Part shown: piece after piece, positions 1 to 9,793 of the stretch | How the letters are laid out: each line of letters opens with the position of its first letter | Numbering within the stretch: position 1 is the stretch's first letter | Assembly: GCF_003048595.2 (NCBI RefSeq) | Contig: NZ_CP049270.1 | Span: 62,001-126,000, forward strand | Reading direction: 5' to 3' | DNA: 64,000 nucleotides | Source of the DNA: Campylobacter concisus | GTDB lineage: Bacteria; Campylobacterota; Campylobacteria; Campylobacterales; Campylobacteraceae | The notes under the pieces: generated by a model | What the model was told of the DNA's origin: nothing | Databases searched by the model: none | What the model saw: the letters and a program-made list of their open reading frames with translations, nothing else | Translations under genes and position numbers: made by a program

Positions 1-298
1 TATTTGATATATAAAAGTGCCTATTGTTGATTACCCAAGATAAACTTTTTTTTGAGCGCTCAGCTTTTTTGATTCTTTCTTCCAAAAACCATGTTTGGGT
101 ACATTTTTTGTATTTATATTAACATTATTCTGGACTTGTAAACATATTAAGTATTTTATTGTAATATACCACTGTTCCATTTATTTTAACACCAAACAGC
201 TTCAAAACTCCTAAAAGAGTATTTATTTTGAATTTTACTGATCGCATTAAAAAAGAAAAATTAACATTAAGCATCCAAAATAGATTCATTTTATTTAT

Positions 299-3200
299 TT
301 GTTATGGACACATGAAGATGTCTTTGTAACATTCAAAAGCATCATCGCGGCGAAAAAAAATATCCCTCGGATGTCGATCTCTGAACCATACGCCGTATCT
401 TATGAATTTTTGATCAAAATTATTGCCGTTGACGGGTATGATTATATCAGAAGAAAAGGCTTTTTTTTTGAATCTTCGTTCCACTACAAGTCTATGACGG
501 TGACTGGCGGAATGCTAAATTTTTATGAAAACAGAAGCGGCGATAGTAATCTAAAAACTACTACGGCAAAGATTGAGCTTCCTTACGGCGTTAAAGCGGC
601 TGACGATTATTTAAAATTTGATATTACAACAGACAGTACGTCTAATATAAAGCTTAAACTAAGTAATCTTTCGGATACGACCGAGACTACGATAGCTCCC
701 GGTATAACAGCGACTATTTCGGCAGATAAACAAAGTATTACGCTAAAAGGCGTACCGGTATCTAGAGATTTTAAGACGACCATAGAAAATGCCGTAGTTT
801 TAGAAAACAACGGCGTTACCAAAAAAAGCGACGAATCTAATAAAGACGAAGTTATAGTCGAAAAAGAGGGCATATACGTAGAATTTGCCGAAAAACAAAG
901 CGTAAAAGTAGGTGGTGGCAACGACGCGCTATCAAGATCAGACAGCATGAAGGACGGCAAGGTAAATGAAATAGATGCAATCATCTCAATCCCTAAAAAC
1001 GTAAGAGATGGCGATATATTAAGACTTGAAATAAAAGATCCTATCAAAGGGACGACAACGAGAGAATACACTATCCACACGGACGCAAAAGGATTTTTAA
1101 ACTCTATAACGTCAAATAAACCAAGCGATTATCCTGACCTAGAAAGTAAATTTCCGTCTGCCGAACCGACTTCAAATCAAAAATACGAATATATACTCAA
1201 AGGCGTAGGGCTAGAAGCCGGCAAAAAAACTACCGTAGAGGCTACCTTAGACTACCGAAAAGGAACGGATGACGATACGGTAACGACGGACGTAAGCAAA
1301 AAAGCGACTACCCAGATAGAGAACATCAAGGCCCCAGAAGTAATATTTGAAGACGCAAAAGGCGGTACAAGCGTAAGTAGAACCGATGCTAGAAAAGGCG
1401 CAAATGGTGACTACCTAACCGACGTTACTATAAAAATTCCATCAAATGCTGTTAATGGTGATAAAGTAAAAGTAACCATCAAAGATCCTAACGGAAATGA
1501 AACTGAAAAAACTTACATTATTTATAAACTTGACGAGAACGGAAAAGATGCTAGTAAAAGTTCAAAGATTAGCAAAATAACGGAGTACAACAATAGCAGC
1601 AACGTAATAGAACTTTCTTCGGATAAAAAAGGTTTCGTTATAAAAGACGTAGTGATGAAAACCGGCAAGCAAACCGAAGTAACGGCTCAAGTGCTCTCGG
1701 ATGCTACTCATAATAACGTAGCCGTCGATGAAAGCCCAGTAGCTAAAGCCTCTATAACCGTTTCTAATCTAAATAGAGTTTCGATAGCGTTTGATAAAGA
1801 TGAGAATGAAAATTCGCTACTCTCAAGACCTGAAAGCGCAAGCGGAGATAATCTAGCGATCTATAAAACTACCGCTAAAATAACGCTTCCGAATAATATC
1901 TTGGAAAAAGACAAGGTAAGTATTGATATAGATGGAACCCAAAAGGATTATATCGTTGAAAAAGAGAACGGCAATCTGTTTCTTTCTAATGGAAGCGAAA
2001 AATTAGAAATAAAAGACGGTGCGGTAACTATAAAAGATATAGAACTAAAAACGAGCGGCGATACGAAGATTTCGGTTAGCGTTACCGATAAAAACGGAGC
2101 GGTCGCAGAGGCTAAAAATAATATATCTATGGACACCTTAAATAACGATATGTTAATTAAGTTCGACGAAGACAAAAATAACGACGGAGTTATAGCCACT
2201 ACGGCAAATGAAACGACGGCAAGTATTAAGCTTCCGTCAAATACTGTTAACGGTGATATATTAAAACTTAAGATAGATAATCTTGAGAAATCTTACCTTA
2301 TCGAGAAGAATGCGAACGGAAAATTTGAAATTACCGAAATAGATTCCGCTAAAAACAAAATAGGCAGGCCGATAGAAACCGACGATAATAAAATAGTTAA
2401 AGTTTCCGTTCCTATTAATGATGCAAGACCTACGAAAGTTAGCGCCGAGGTAGTCGATTACGAAGGTAAAGGCGTAGCTGTGAATTCAACAAACGATATT
2501 AAAAAAGCTTCCGGCGGCGGCAATTCGTTAATGGTAACTTATGAGGAGGATACTAATAGAGACGCTAAATTAAGTAGAGCCGAAGCTAATCAAGACGGAA
2601 CAGCAAGCAAGACGAATGCTGTTATAACGCTACCTGTTGGCAAAATAGTAACCGGTGATAAACTAACGGTAGATATAAAAAATGAGCCAAGCGAGCCAAG
2701 CGGCAATAGAAAGCTAGAGTACATTCTTACTAAAAATAATGACGGCTCCATAAGTGCTGTGGATAAAAACGATAATCCAGTAAATATCGAAGAAGGGCTT
2801 ATCAAAGTTCCGGTAAACGTTCAAGTTGGTACACAAACGACTACGAAAGTAACGCTAGAAGATAGCGCCGGGGTTAATAAGGGCACAACCGGAGAAAAGC
2901 CTATCGAGCTAGAGAGAGGACTAAATGATAAGCCTATTAAGGTAACGTTCGACGAAGATAATCTAAATAGGGATGGCACAATAGACCGCGTAGAAGCCGA
3001 CGAAGATGGCAATATTTATACTACTACGGCAACTGTGACTATACCTTACAACGCATCTATCGGAGATAAATTAAAAGTAGAGATTAGCACAGAATCTACG
3101 CCTAGAGAATACGAGCTAAAAAGCGTAGACGGTAAAATAAAGGCAGTTTCGTCAAGTGGCGAAATACTAGACGTGATAGATAACGCGATAAAAATTCCTA

Positions 3201-4447
3201 ACGTTAAGCTTGCATATACTGCGCCAACTTCGGGAGATCCGGCTCCAGCATTGGTTCCGACTACGGTAAAAGCTACGTTAACCGACGCATACGGCGAAGA
3301 TAAAACGATAGACAATAAGAATATAAATTTAAATATGGGCTTTAGCGGAAAACTCGAAGCGGTATTCACCGAGGACTTAAGTCGCAATAAAGTTCTAAGC
3401 AGAGACGAAGCGGCGATAGACGGCAATGCCGGTAAAACTACTCTTGGTCTAAAGCTTCCAAGCAACGTTATGGCCGGAGATAAGATTAGCGTTACTATAA
3501 AAACCGACGGTCAAGTCACCAGAACCGAAAATTTTACGCTTGAAAAAGAAAACGGTGAACTTGTTGCTAAAAGTACTAATGGCAACAAGATATCTCTTGA
3601 AGGAGGAGCGTTAAATCTAAAAGATATAGATGTGAGTGTAGGCCATAAGTATAGCGCAGAAGCTGAATTAACTAACAGTAAAGGCGAATACAAGCAAACG
3701 TCTACTAACGAGGTCGAGCTAGAAAAAATGCAATATATAAGCTCTTATAGCGAAAGCGAAGATGCGAGCAACAAGGGCTTGCATAACGTAACGCTATATT
3801 TACCGGAAGACGCTAGAGAGGGAGATAAAATTTCTCTTACTTATACAGATCCGAACGATCATAGCAAAACTGTTACGAAAGAGCTAGAAGGACTAACTAA
3901 AGCCGATATAGATAACGGTCACATTTCGACTCAAATAAACGTAAATCCGGAAAAAGCCTATGACGTAAAAGTGGTGGCTCAAACGGCTGATTCAAGTGGT
4001 TCAAATCACAGCGTAGCATCTTCGTTTACTATAAAAGTAGAGCAAGATATCAGTAATGATACGGTAGAATTTAACGCAAATAACAATAGAATGTACGGCG
4101 GCAACGGTACGGATACTTTAGTATTTAAAGAAAGCGTAGATCTAAATAATGTAGCGAATCTGGGCGATAAAGTTTATAAATTTGAACAAATTAAACTTGG
4201 AGATGATGGGGCGAACGGCGCAGTTAATCTAACGATTAGTCCGAAAAACGTTTTAGATATAACTGACAATAAAGACGTTAGATTAAAAATTTTGGGCGAC
4301 GATCACGATAGAGTTAATTTAGATAACCATGAATGGAAAAGAACAGCGGATACCAATAGCGGCAATAGGACCTACGAAAGTATGTATGAAATCAATGGGC
4401 ATACCGTTAAAATAGAGGTAGACCAAAAAATTCATACCGACTTCTAA
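299..4447 (+). CDS. Large repeat adhesin-like protein with type I secretion C-terminus, 5' end chimeric
   Basis: A 1382-residue reading frame opening at a TTG. The first ~65 residues do not resemble the rest and include FHYKSM, the same six residues found at the start of the integrase at 7.3 kb. From about residue 70 the protein is a string of roughly 110-130-residue beta-rich modules. Each opens with an acidic calcium-loop-like motif (for example DEDNLNRDGTIDRVEAD) and continues with a pattern like TTATVTIP....GDKLKV. Seven or so modules can be followed. The last ~130 residues (GGNGTDTLVF, LKILGDDHDRVNL) match the C-terminal domain of the adhesin at 29.7-35.5 kb and are probably the type I secretion signal. 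No signal peptide, retention module or good ribosome site is visible. The 298 bases upstream are AT-rich and hold nothing I recognise. The gene may be the 3' part of a longer adhesin, and ATG at 494 is an alternative start. Confidence 0.7.
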   Translation: MLWTHEDVFVTFKSIIAAKKNIPRMSISEPYAVSYEFLIKIIAVDGYDYIRRKGFFFESSFHYKSMTVTGGMLNFYENRSGDSNLKTTTAKIELPYGVKAADDYLKFDITTDSTSNIKLKLSNLSDTTETTIAPGITATISADKQSITLKGVPVSRDFKTTIENAVVLENNGVTKKSDESNKDEVIVEKEGIYVEFAEKQSVKVGGGNDALSRSDSMKDGKVNEIDAIISIPKNVRDGDILRLEIKDPIKGTTTREYTIHTDAKGFLNSITSNKPSDYPDLESKFPSAEPTSNQKYEYILKGVGLEAGKKTTVEATLDYRKGTDDDTVTTDVSKKATTQIENIKAPEVIFEDAKGGTSVSRTDARKGANGDYLTDVTIKIPSNAVNGDKVKVTIKDPNGNETEKTYIIYKLDENGKDASKSSKISKITEYNNSSNVIELSSDKKGFVIKDVVMKTGKQTEVTAQVLSDATHNNVAVDESPVAKASITVSNLNRVSIAFDKDENENSLLSRPESASGDNLAIYKTTAKITLPNNILEKDKVSIDIDGTQKDYIVEKENGNLFLSNGSEKLEIKDGAVTIKDIELKTSGDTKISVSVTDKNGAVAEAKNNISMDTLNNDMLIKFDEDKNNDGVIATTANETTASIKLPSNTVNGDILKLKIDNLEKSYLIEKNANGKFEITEIDSAKNKIGRPIETDDNKIVKVSVPINDARPTKVSAEVVDYEGKGVAVNSTNDIKKASGGGNSLMVTYEEDTNRDAKLSRAEANQDGTASKTNAVITLPVGKIVTGDKLTVDIKNEPSEPSGNRKLEYILTKNNDGSISAVDKNDNPVNIEEGLIKVPVNVQVGTQTTTKVTLEDSAGVNKGTTGEKPIELERGLNDKPIKVTFDEDNLNRDGTIDRVEADEDGNIYTTTATVTIPYNASIGDKLKVEISTESTPREYELKSVDGKIKAVSSSGEILDVIDNAIKIPNVKLAYTAPTSGDPAPALVPTTVKATLTDAYGEDKTIDNKNINLNMGFSGKLEAVFTEDLSRNKVLSRDEAAIDGNAGKTTLGLKLPSNVMAGDKISVTIKTDGQVTRTENFTLEKENGELVAKSTNGNKISLEGGALNLKDIDVSVGHKYSAEAELTNSKGEYKQTSTNEVELEKMQYISSYSESEDASNKGLHNVTLYLPEDAREGDKISLTYTDPNDHSKTVTKELEGLTKADIDNGHISTQINVNPEKAYDVKVVAQTADSSGSNHSVASSFTIKVEQDISNDTVEFNANNNRMYGGNGTDTLVFKESVDLNNVANLGDKVYKFEQIKLGDDGANGAVNLTISPKNVLDITDNKDVRLKILGDDHDRVNLDNHEWKRTADTNSGNRTYESMYEINGHTVKIEVDQKIHTDF
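478..496 (+). repeat. 19-nt match to the integrase start region
   Basis: These 19 bases match the reverse complement of 7315-7333, the start of the degraded integrase gene, at 17 of 19 positions. The reading frame is also the same (FHYKSM in both). It marks where the unusual 5' end of the first adhesin meets its repeat region and suggests a recombination joint. Confidence 0.55.
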
Positions 4448-4454
4448 GAAAGCT

Positions 4455-4487
4455 TTGCGACGAGCTTAAAACTCGTCGCAATTTTTA
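4455..4487 (+). terminator. Rho-independent terminator of the first adhesin
   Basis: A perfect 10-bp stem TTGCGACGAG / CTCGTCGCAA closes a 7-nt loop and is followed by a run of T, 8 nt after the stop codon. Confidence 0.9.
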
Positions 4488-4753
4488 TCTTCATATATTG
4501 ATCTTTTTTTATATTATTTCTAATATAAATTATAGTATTTAAGACGTTTTTGCTAGACGGCTTAGTCTAAAAACCAAATACATAGACTACAAAGTACCTA
4601 CAGTTTTTTTGGTTCCGATAAAGTCGATAAAAAAATGGATAGTTAAATTTAGTGTAGTTGGTTGATTTTATTACACTAATAGGTTTATCTTGCTGGTAGC
4701 CTACATCTCACCTTTTATTAGTAATTCAAAGAACCATTATAAAAACGATCTAT

Positions 4754-4978
4754 TTGCTCTTTAAAAAAATTCTCAGTGCTATATCTTTAAATATTCTTAA
4801 GTTTTTTTATTGGATCCTTAGTTATAATTTAAATGTTTTATTACCAAAAAAATCATATTTAATGGATAAAGTTCGTCTAAATTTTTTTATATTTTTTTCT
4901 TTTGCTCTACTAAATAAAAAAATTTTTGCCCGTCTGGCTAAGACCTTACAGCAAGCTCAGCCCGAGCTTGCTAAGTAA
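4754..4978 (+). CDS. Doubtful small hydrophobic ORF
   Basis: A 74-codon frame rich in Leu, Phe and Lys with an N-terminal hydrophobic stretch. It starts at a TTG and I recognise no family. Its end runs through the strong hairpin at 4945-4979, which argues that it may not be translated. It could be a remnant or simply a chance opening in AT-rich DNA. Confidence 0.15.
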   Translation: MLFKKILSAISLNILKFFYWILSYNLNVLLPKKSYLMDKVRLNFFIFFSFALLNKKIFARLAKTLQQAQPELAK

Positions 4979-4985
4979 GTTTATT
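4945..4985 (+). terminator. Strong hairpin, possible terminator
   Basis: AGCAAGCTC-AGCCC-GAGCTTGCT is a perfect 9-bp stem with a 5-nt loop. It is flanked by CTTAC / GTAAG with a 2-nt bulge and followed by TTTATTTATC. A second 8-bp inverted repeat (ATCAACAT / ATGTTGAT) lies at 4987-5009. The transcript it would end is unknown. Confidence 0.4.
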
Positions 4986-5045
4986 TATCAACATATAAAA
5001 AATGTTGATGCTTAATAGGGGTGAATCTAGATAATTAAAGTGTAT

Positions 5046-5353
5046 GGTGGCATAATTTTTACGTAATGTTACATAAGGTAAAAACCACGTAAAACACGTA
5101 TAGTGAAGTACAGTAAGGTAAAGCACGTATACCAAAAGTAAAAACTACGTAAAATAGGCATACCTAAGTATAGTAACGTAAATTACGTATAGCAAAGTAA
5201 GTATACGTATTTTACGTATAGTGAAGTCACGTGAAGTATAGTTAAGTGAAGTTAGGTTAAGTATAGTAGGGTATAGTGAAGTAAAACAAGTATACCTAGG
5301 TAAAAACCACGTAAAAACACGTATAGTGAAGTAAAGTTACGTAATAAAATGTA
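5046..5353. repeat. 10-bp-phased GTA repeat array
   Basis: About 300 bases of degenerate ~10-bp units, nearly all ending in GTA; common units are tagtgaagta, aaaacacgta and taaaaaccac. Successive GTA triplets end at 5100, 5110, 5120, 5129, 5140, 5151, 5170, 5180, 5189, 5199, 5209 and 5219, which is close to one per helical turn. It lies just beyond the 3' end of the degraded integrase. It has no spacers or conserved long repeat, so it is not a CRISPR. Function unknown. Confidence 0.8.
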
Positions 5354-5365
5354 TTATGAGATATA

Positions 5366-7335
5366 TTAGTAACTTACCATTTCGACTTTTGCTTTTAATA
5401 CAATAGCATTTATATTTGTAGCATATGTTCCAAGTAAAATTTCTATACTGCTTCTCATGTCCTACTATTTGAGCTATGATATTTGGCTCTACTTCTTGTT
5501 GGACAAGCGTATCTATAAAATAGTGCCTAAACGAGTAAAAAAAGTCTTTTGTTTGTCGCTACTTATTAGCTTTCGTTGTATTTGTGATCTCAAAGAAATT
5601 TCTGAAAAGTCTTTGTTACTTACTTTGAAGATTCTTTTTATTCGCACTAGCTTTTTTTGTTTTACAAACTCCATTAGTCCAAACTCTATTAGCTTGCTAT
5701 GCACTGGCACGAGCCTTATGGGAATTTATATTTTTTTAGTACTCTTGCCATCATCTCTATTTATACTAAAGCAAAAGCACATTATTGTGTTGCACAATGT
5801 CACGTGCTCTTAGCTGAACTATCTCATTTATCATCATGCCACTATATGCTGCTATCATAGTTATATAGTATAGATCATTTGCGTTTATCCGCTTGCTTGG
5901 CGACTTGTTTATATCTTTAAAATTTTGGACTATTTTTAAAGATAGCATTAGCCTCTTCCTTGCTATAAGGTAGCACCTTGTGCTCCATCGGATTTATCTC
6001 TACTTTTACGTTTAGGTCATTTACAATGCTCTTACTTATGTAGTCGCTGTTATAGCAATACTTAAAGAACTGAATAACCCTTATCATATACTTTTTGTAT
6101 AGTTACTTGTGATAGCTTAGGATCGTTTTTTTGCCTATGTGTATGATTTGCTCTAGGCTTTTGTCTTTATATTTGGCTTTTTGATTTAGCTTGGTTGGTA
6201 TGAGAGCTAAAGTATTTCTAGATCTAAGTAAATCATCTCGTGATATGGCTGTGATCTCTTTGTTTGGGTTAAAAAATTTTAAATAGTATGTTTCCTACTA
6301 TATTTACCAAATCCATAGTGCTATTTGACCACTTTTGGCTAATGTTAGTATTTGCTATAAAATTTTCAAATGCTGTTTTTAGTGTAATGGTCTCTTTGCT
6401 CTCTGCATTTCTTTGGCTGGCGGAGCATGGTACTATCTCATATTCTTGTCTTATTTCATCATTTAAAATACCTACACTAAAGCTTTTATCACCTACTTTT
6501 ATGCGTTTACCTATGATATGACTATCACTAGTTAGTATCTGCTCTACACTCCGCTCATCGTCTTTAGTTTTTATTAGCTTAACAGGAGTGTTAAGTCCAT
6601 ATTGTTGCTTAGCGGTTGTCATTATGGCATGTGAGAAATTTTTAGTTAGATTTTTAATGCCTTCTTTATTAAGAGGCAGTCCATGTGTCTCATTAAGGGT
6701 TTCAATATTGTCCTGAAAGCTATCTATATCGTTTGATTCAAAGCTATGGTTTTCATCTTGTTTGTTTAAAAATTTAAGCTTTTTAGAAACAAGGTTTGTG
6801 CTTTTATCAAGCTTTGATATAAGATAGTTTAGTGATAATATATGTTTCTGAAGCAAGGTTTGAGCTATGCTGGCCTTATCATCTTGATCTATGGCTTCAT
6901 CAAGTTATTAGATAAAATTTTGGCTTTATTTATTAAAGCCTCATTGCTTTGCTTGAGCAATTCAGGAAAGCTATCATTTTTTAATGCTTCTTTGAAGTGC
7001 CGATTTAGTGCATCTGTAAAGTCAATATCTATCTTTTTATCAAAAAGTGAATGCTCTTTTATGCTCTTATCGATCTTTGCTTGCATAAAACTATCAACTA
7101 GTGAATCTGTAATTCCTTGATTTAGCTTCATATCTACTGCCTTTGTTATGAGATAAATATATCTATTATAGATTCTAGCAGATTTTCTAGCTTTTAATAT
7201 GGAACAAGTCCCCAAGGAGAAACACAACTCTCTTGAACAATTAAAAACTTTTCTTGCTTTTGGGGTGATGACACTTCGGTAGTAATAAATTCCATTGCGG
7301 TTTTTTAGGTGTACCATGGATTTGTAGTGGAACAA
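5366..7335 (-). pseudogene. Tyrosine-type integrase, degraded
   Basis: Translation in shifting frames gives one integrase. It has an N-terminal DUF6538-like start (MVHLKNRNGIYYYRSVI), then a helical core-binding region, then the catalytic domain. There SFRHYFIDTLVQ and IIAQIVGHE carry the His-x-x-Arg and GHE boxes, and ILLGTYA probably holds the nucleophilic Tyr. The first frameshift lies near 6895, several more follow, and there are in-frame stops. Where the family has G-x-R-x-x-E the sequence reads SGMMINEI, so the first catalytic Arg is Met. It lies next to a tRNA-Met fragment (7422-7466), as expected for an island integrase. The element it once moved cannot be bounded here, and the protein is certainly inactive. 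Confidence 0.85.
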
Positions 7336-7345
7336 AAGTGGGACA
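7326..7345. repeat. Repeat pair AGTGGAACA / AAGTGGGACA, copy 1
   Basis: AGTGGAACA (7326-7334) and AAGTGGGACA (7336-7345) lie at the integrase start. The same two words recur at 7535-7564 on the other side of the tRNA fragment. They could be integrase arm-type binding sites; this is inference from position alone. Confidence 0.4.
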
Positions 7346-7421
7346 CTTGACTAGTGCTTATTGGGAAAAGTTGTTTGCAATGGCGATGTAGCAGGGCTTT
7401 AAGCGATATTTAAAAATTTAT

Positions 7422-7466
7422 CTCATAAGCCGGAGGTCGGGAGTTCAAGTCTCCCCCGTGACACCA
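7422..7466 (+). other. 3' half of tRNA-Met(CAU), candidate attachment site scar
   Basis: The sequence begins at the anticodon loop CTCATAA and continues with stem strand GCCGG, variable AGGTC, T-arm GGGAG-TTCAAGT-CTCCC and acceptor CCGTGAC-A-CCA. That is a complete 3' half of a Met tRNA. Upstream bases are AT-rich and provide no matching 5' half. Such fragments are left where an element integrates into the 3' end of a tRNA gene, and the neighbouring decayed integrase supports this reading. The intact tRNA-Met should lie elsewhere in the genome. Confidence 0.8.
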
Positions 7467-7534
7467 GAACATACTATTTTAGGCACTAGCAGTGATGCTT
7501 TTATTCTTTCCCTTTCTTTAAAATTTCCTTTAAG

Positions 7535-7564
7535 AGTGGAACACTTAGTTACTAAAGTGGGACA
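7535..7564. repeat. Repeat pair AGTGGAACA / AAGTGGGACA, copy 2
   Basis: Second occurrence of the two words seen at 7326-7345, here spaced by 11 nt instead of 1. The rest of 7467-7690 is AT-rich and shows no gene. Confidence 0.4.
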
Positions 7565-7689
7565 GTTTCTTAAAAATTCCAATGATTATAAAGTCATCAC
7601 CCTTGTAATGCCATAAAAATAAATTTGTTTTAAATTCTTGCTTCTAGCTTTTATTTATGTCACCTTTAAAATACATTAAACATCCAATC

Positions 7690-8955
7690 ACCGCTAATCG
7701 TTACAAATTTTAATGCTAAAGATGATGATTTGTACAGTAGATCCTTTGTAAAAATTTACTTAAAGATTATCAAGAAAGCTTTGAGAAAGACTATGCAAAG
7801 TAGTCTTGCATGCAAAAACGAAAGAGTTGCTATGACACTAATAATGCTTGCCGTTATGAAGAATTTAGGATGTCTACCAAATAATGTAAAGGCTATACAT
7901 ACATACGAAAGAGGATATAATAGCCAGAAAACACAAGATCATAGAGATATAAACAAAAATAGAGATGATGATACTAAGTATGCATCAAATTTCTCAAATT
8001 TTGCGACTAGATATTTCTCTCACTCTCTATGGCTAAACGATAAGAACTTCTCTAAAACGCCTCTAAGCACGGCCGTAACGCCAAATATGATAAATAACAA
8101 TAAAGAATTTGCAAATCTAGATAGGAATTTGGGAGCGAATAGACCATTGCATAACGACGAAAAACAATGGATTGATAAAAATGTGGATAATTTTAAAGAA
8201 TTTTATAAAGATCAAACAGGAATTTCATTAAATAATTTACAAGCAAAGAAACTATTGGATCACTCGGCAAAATTCTATAGTGGACGCCGATGAAAATATC
8301 GGCTTAATTGGTAAAATATTTGGTAAAACGCAATTTGACAAAAACGATGAATTATTGGCAAGTAAATTTATCAATGAAAATTCGCAAGGGCTTAAATTTG
8401 AAAACTATTATGGCGGCGATGAATTACTGCATTTCCAAGACTATTTCACGGCTACAAATAATCAATTTTATAAAGGTAAAGACTTTAATCAAAATACTCC
8501 CGGGGCTTTAATCGATATGTCGGGTATGTTTTTGGGCGCAGGCGGTGGTAGCTTTATTGCAAATGCAGGAACAAAAGGATTGTCAAGACTTATACTAAAT
8601 CAAGAAGCTAAAACTTCGGTTAAAGCCGGTTTGGCCGGTGCTACGATAGATACTAGTTTGCAAGTAGGAACTCAAATTTATGATCAAGCTATAAACAATA
8701 ATGGGTATGTAGATTTTAGAGATATTCATTTAAATTATCCTAGTGTTGTTTTTAGTGCAGTCGCAGGAGCAGCGATCGTGCCTAGCATGATAAATTCTGC
8801 AAAAAGAAGTAAAGCATTCAATTGGTGCAATATCAAAACAATGGAGAGATTTCTTAAATACAGAATCAATAAATAGGGAAGATAAATTATTAAATAATAT
8901 GATAGAAAAATGGTGGAAATATTTTTTTAGACATACAATTTTTTTCAAGGAGTAA
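7690..8955 (+). pseudogene. Toxin-like secreted or membrane protein, frameshifted
   Basis: Several frames join into one product. A first part reads NAKDDDLYSRSFVKNLLKDYQ across a shift. A clear stretch follows (7980-8280) ending LLDHSAKFYS, then a 1-nt shift at about 8280, then DADENIGLIGKIFGKTQ and a long glycine/alanine-rich hydrophobic segment (8500-8800; MFLGAGGGSFIANAG, AVAGAAIVPSMI). After another shift near 8820 the end reads KQWRDFLNTESINRED and stops at 8955. The polar head, central glycine-zipper-like membrane segment and short tail resemble pre-toxin regions of polymorphic or T6SS toxins. I cannot name the family. It lies between the integration scar and the T6SS genes, so it may be dead T6SS cargo or part of the island. 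Confidence 0.5.
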
Positions 8956-9007
8956 ATTATGAACTTCGCAACACAATAAAAAGACAATACTATCGGCGGT
9001 AGTGGTA

Positions 9008-9151
9008 ATGAATGATTTTTTTAATGTTCTCTGGCGAGAATTTCAATATAAAATCGTAGATTTAATCCTATATTTAGCCAATCATCACCCATTAGTTGCT
9101 TGGATTATCTTATATTTTTGGGTTTGCTTGTACTATATTTTTTTGTTTTAA
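9008..9151 (+). CDS. Small single-span membrane protein, 47 residues
   Basis: ATG at 9008 gives MNDFFNVLWREFQYKIVDL followed by a hydrophobic stretch of Ile, Leu, Trp, Tyr and Phe to the stop at 9151. It follows the toxin-like pseudogene by about 50 nt. Its position would suit an immunity or accessory peptide, but nothing in the sequence proves translation, and no clear Shine-Dalgarno is seen. Confidence 0.3.
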   Translation: MNDFFNVLWREFQYKIVDLILYLANHHPLVAWIILYFWVCLYYIFLF

Positions 9152-9189
9152 GTTTATTCGCCATTGTTATATAATCTATAATAAATCTA

Positions 9190-9448
9190 AAAAAATATAA
9201 AAAAATTTTAAAAAAATAGGTATATTATTTTTATTCCTATTGTTATTTTTACTTTCTCATTAAATTCATAATTTACAAATCAAATGGATATTTAGTTTAT
9301 TTTTTTGCATCTTTTTCATGGATTTCTACTATTGGTGTGATTTTTTTGGGCTTTTCGACCTGGAAAAATTTATACCACATAAACCACAGAATAGAAACCC
9401 TAAAAAAACAAAAAGAAGCAAAAAAAGTTAAATTTGAAAAAAAGTAAG
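9190..9448 (+). pseudogene. Membrane protein fragment
   Basis: An open stretch without a usable start encodes a hydrophobic segment (YFFASFSWISTIGVIFLGFS) followed by a basic tail that ends in Lys-rich sequence and a stop near 9448. It looks like the remains of a one- or two-span membrane protein. No family is recognised. Confidence 0.3.
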
Positions 9449-9532
9449 AATTCGTTAATTTCTACAAATGTAAAATTAAGAAATAAATAAATTGGCAGCA
9501 TTAATGTGGTAATGGGTATAGTATATAGATAA

Positions 9533-9785
9533 TGGCTAGACTATACTGAAGTATTAATAAACGCTTTAAGTGACGGATTCAGTGGAGGTGCTAGTAATTG
9601 GCTAGCGGCGGTAGGAATAAGTGCTTTTTGTTAATTCACCCATAGAGCTATATTCTCAACTTAAAGATATACCAAAAGATACAGATGCAAATAGAATTAT
9701 TATAAAGACTATAGTTGGCGGATTTATGGGATTCATTATAAGTGTAACTGGAAAGATAGGTGAGAGGATACTGATAGGCAAATAG
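9533..9785 (+). pseudogene. Membrane protein remnant, frameshifted
   Basis: One frame gives TEVLINALSDGFSGGASNW and stops at 9632. The next frame continues smoothly with NSPIELYSQLKDIPKDTDAN and a hydrophobic end (KTIVGGFMGFIISVTGKIG), stopping at 9785. The break falls in a T run. The stop is only 8 nt before the ATG of the next gene, so the two were probably cotranscribed. Function unknown. Confidence 0.4.
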
Positions 9786-9793
9786 GATAAAAG

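Noticed and set aside
302-484. 60-codon minus-strand frame at the start of the first adhesin
   Set aside because: Basic and aromatic composition with no recognised family. It lies opposite the odd 5' end, and I cannot tell it from chance.
299-4447. S-layer protein
   Set aside because: The calcium-loop modules and C-terminal domain fit a type I-secreted adhesin; no S-layer anchoring domain is visible.
5046-5353. GTA array as a CRISPR
   Set aside because: Units are about 10 bp and degenerate, with no conserved 24-40-bp repeat, no spacers and no cas genes.
7380-7466. A complete tRNA-Met gene
   Set aside because: Only the sequence from the anticodon loop to CCA is tRNA-like; the 5' acceptor, D-arm and 5' anticodon strand are absent.
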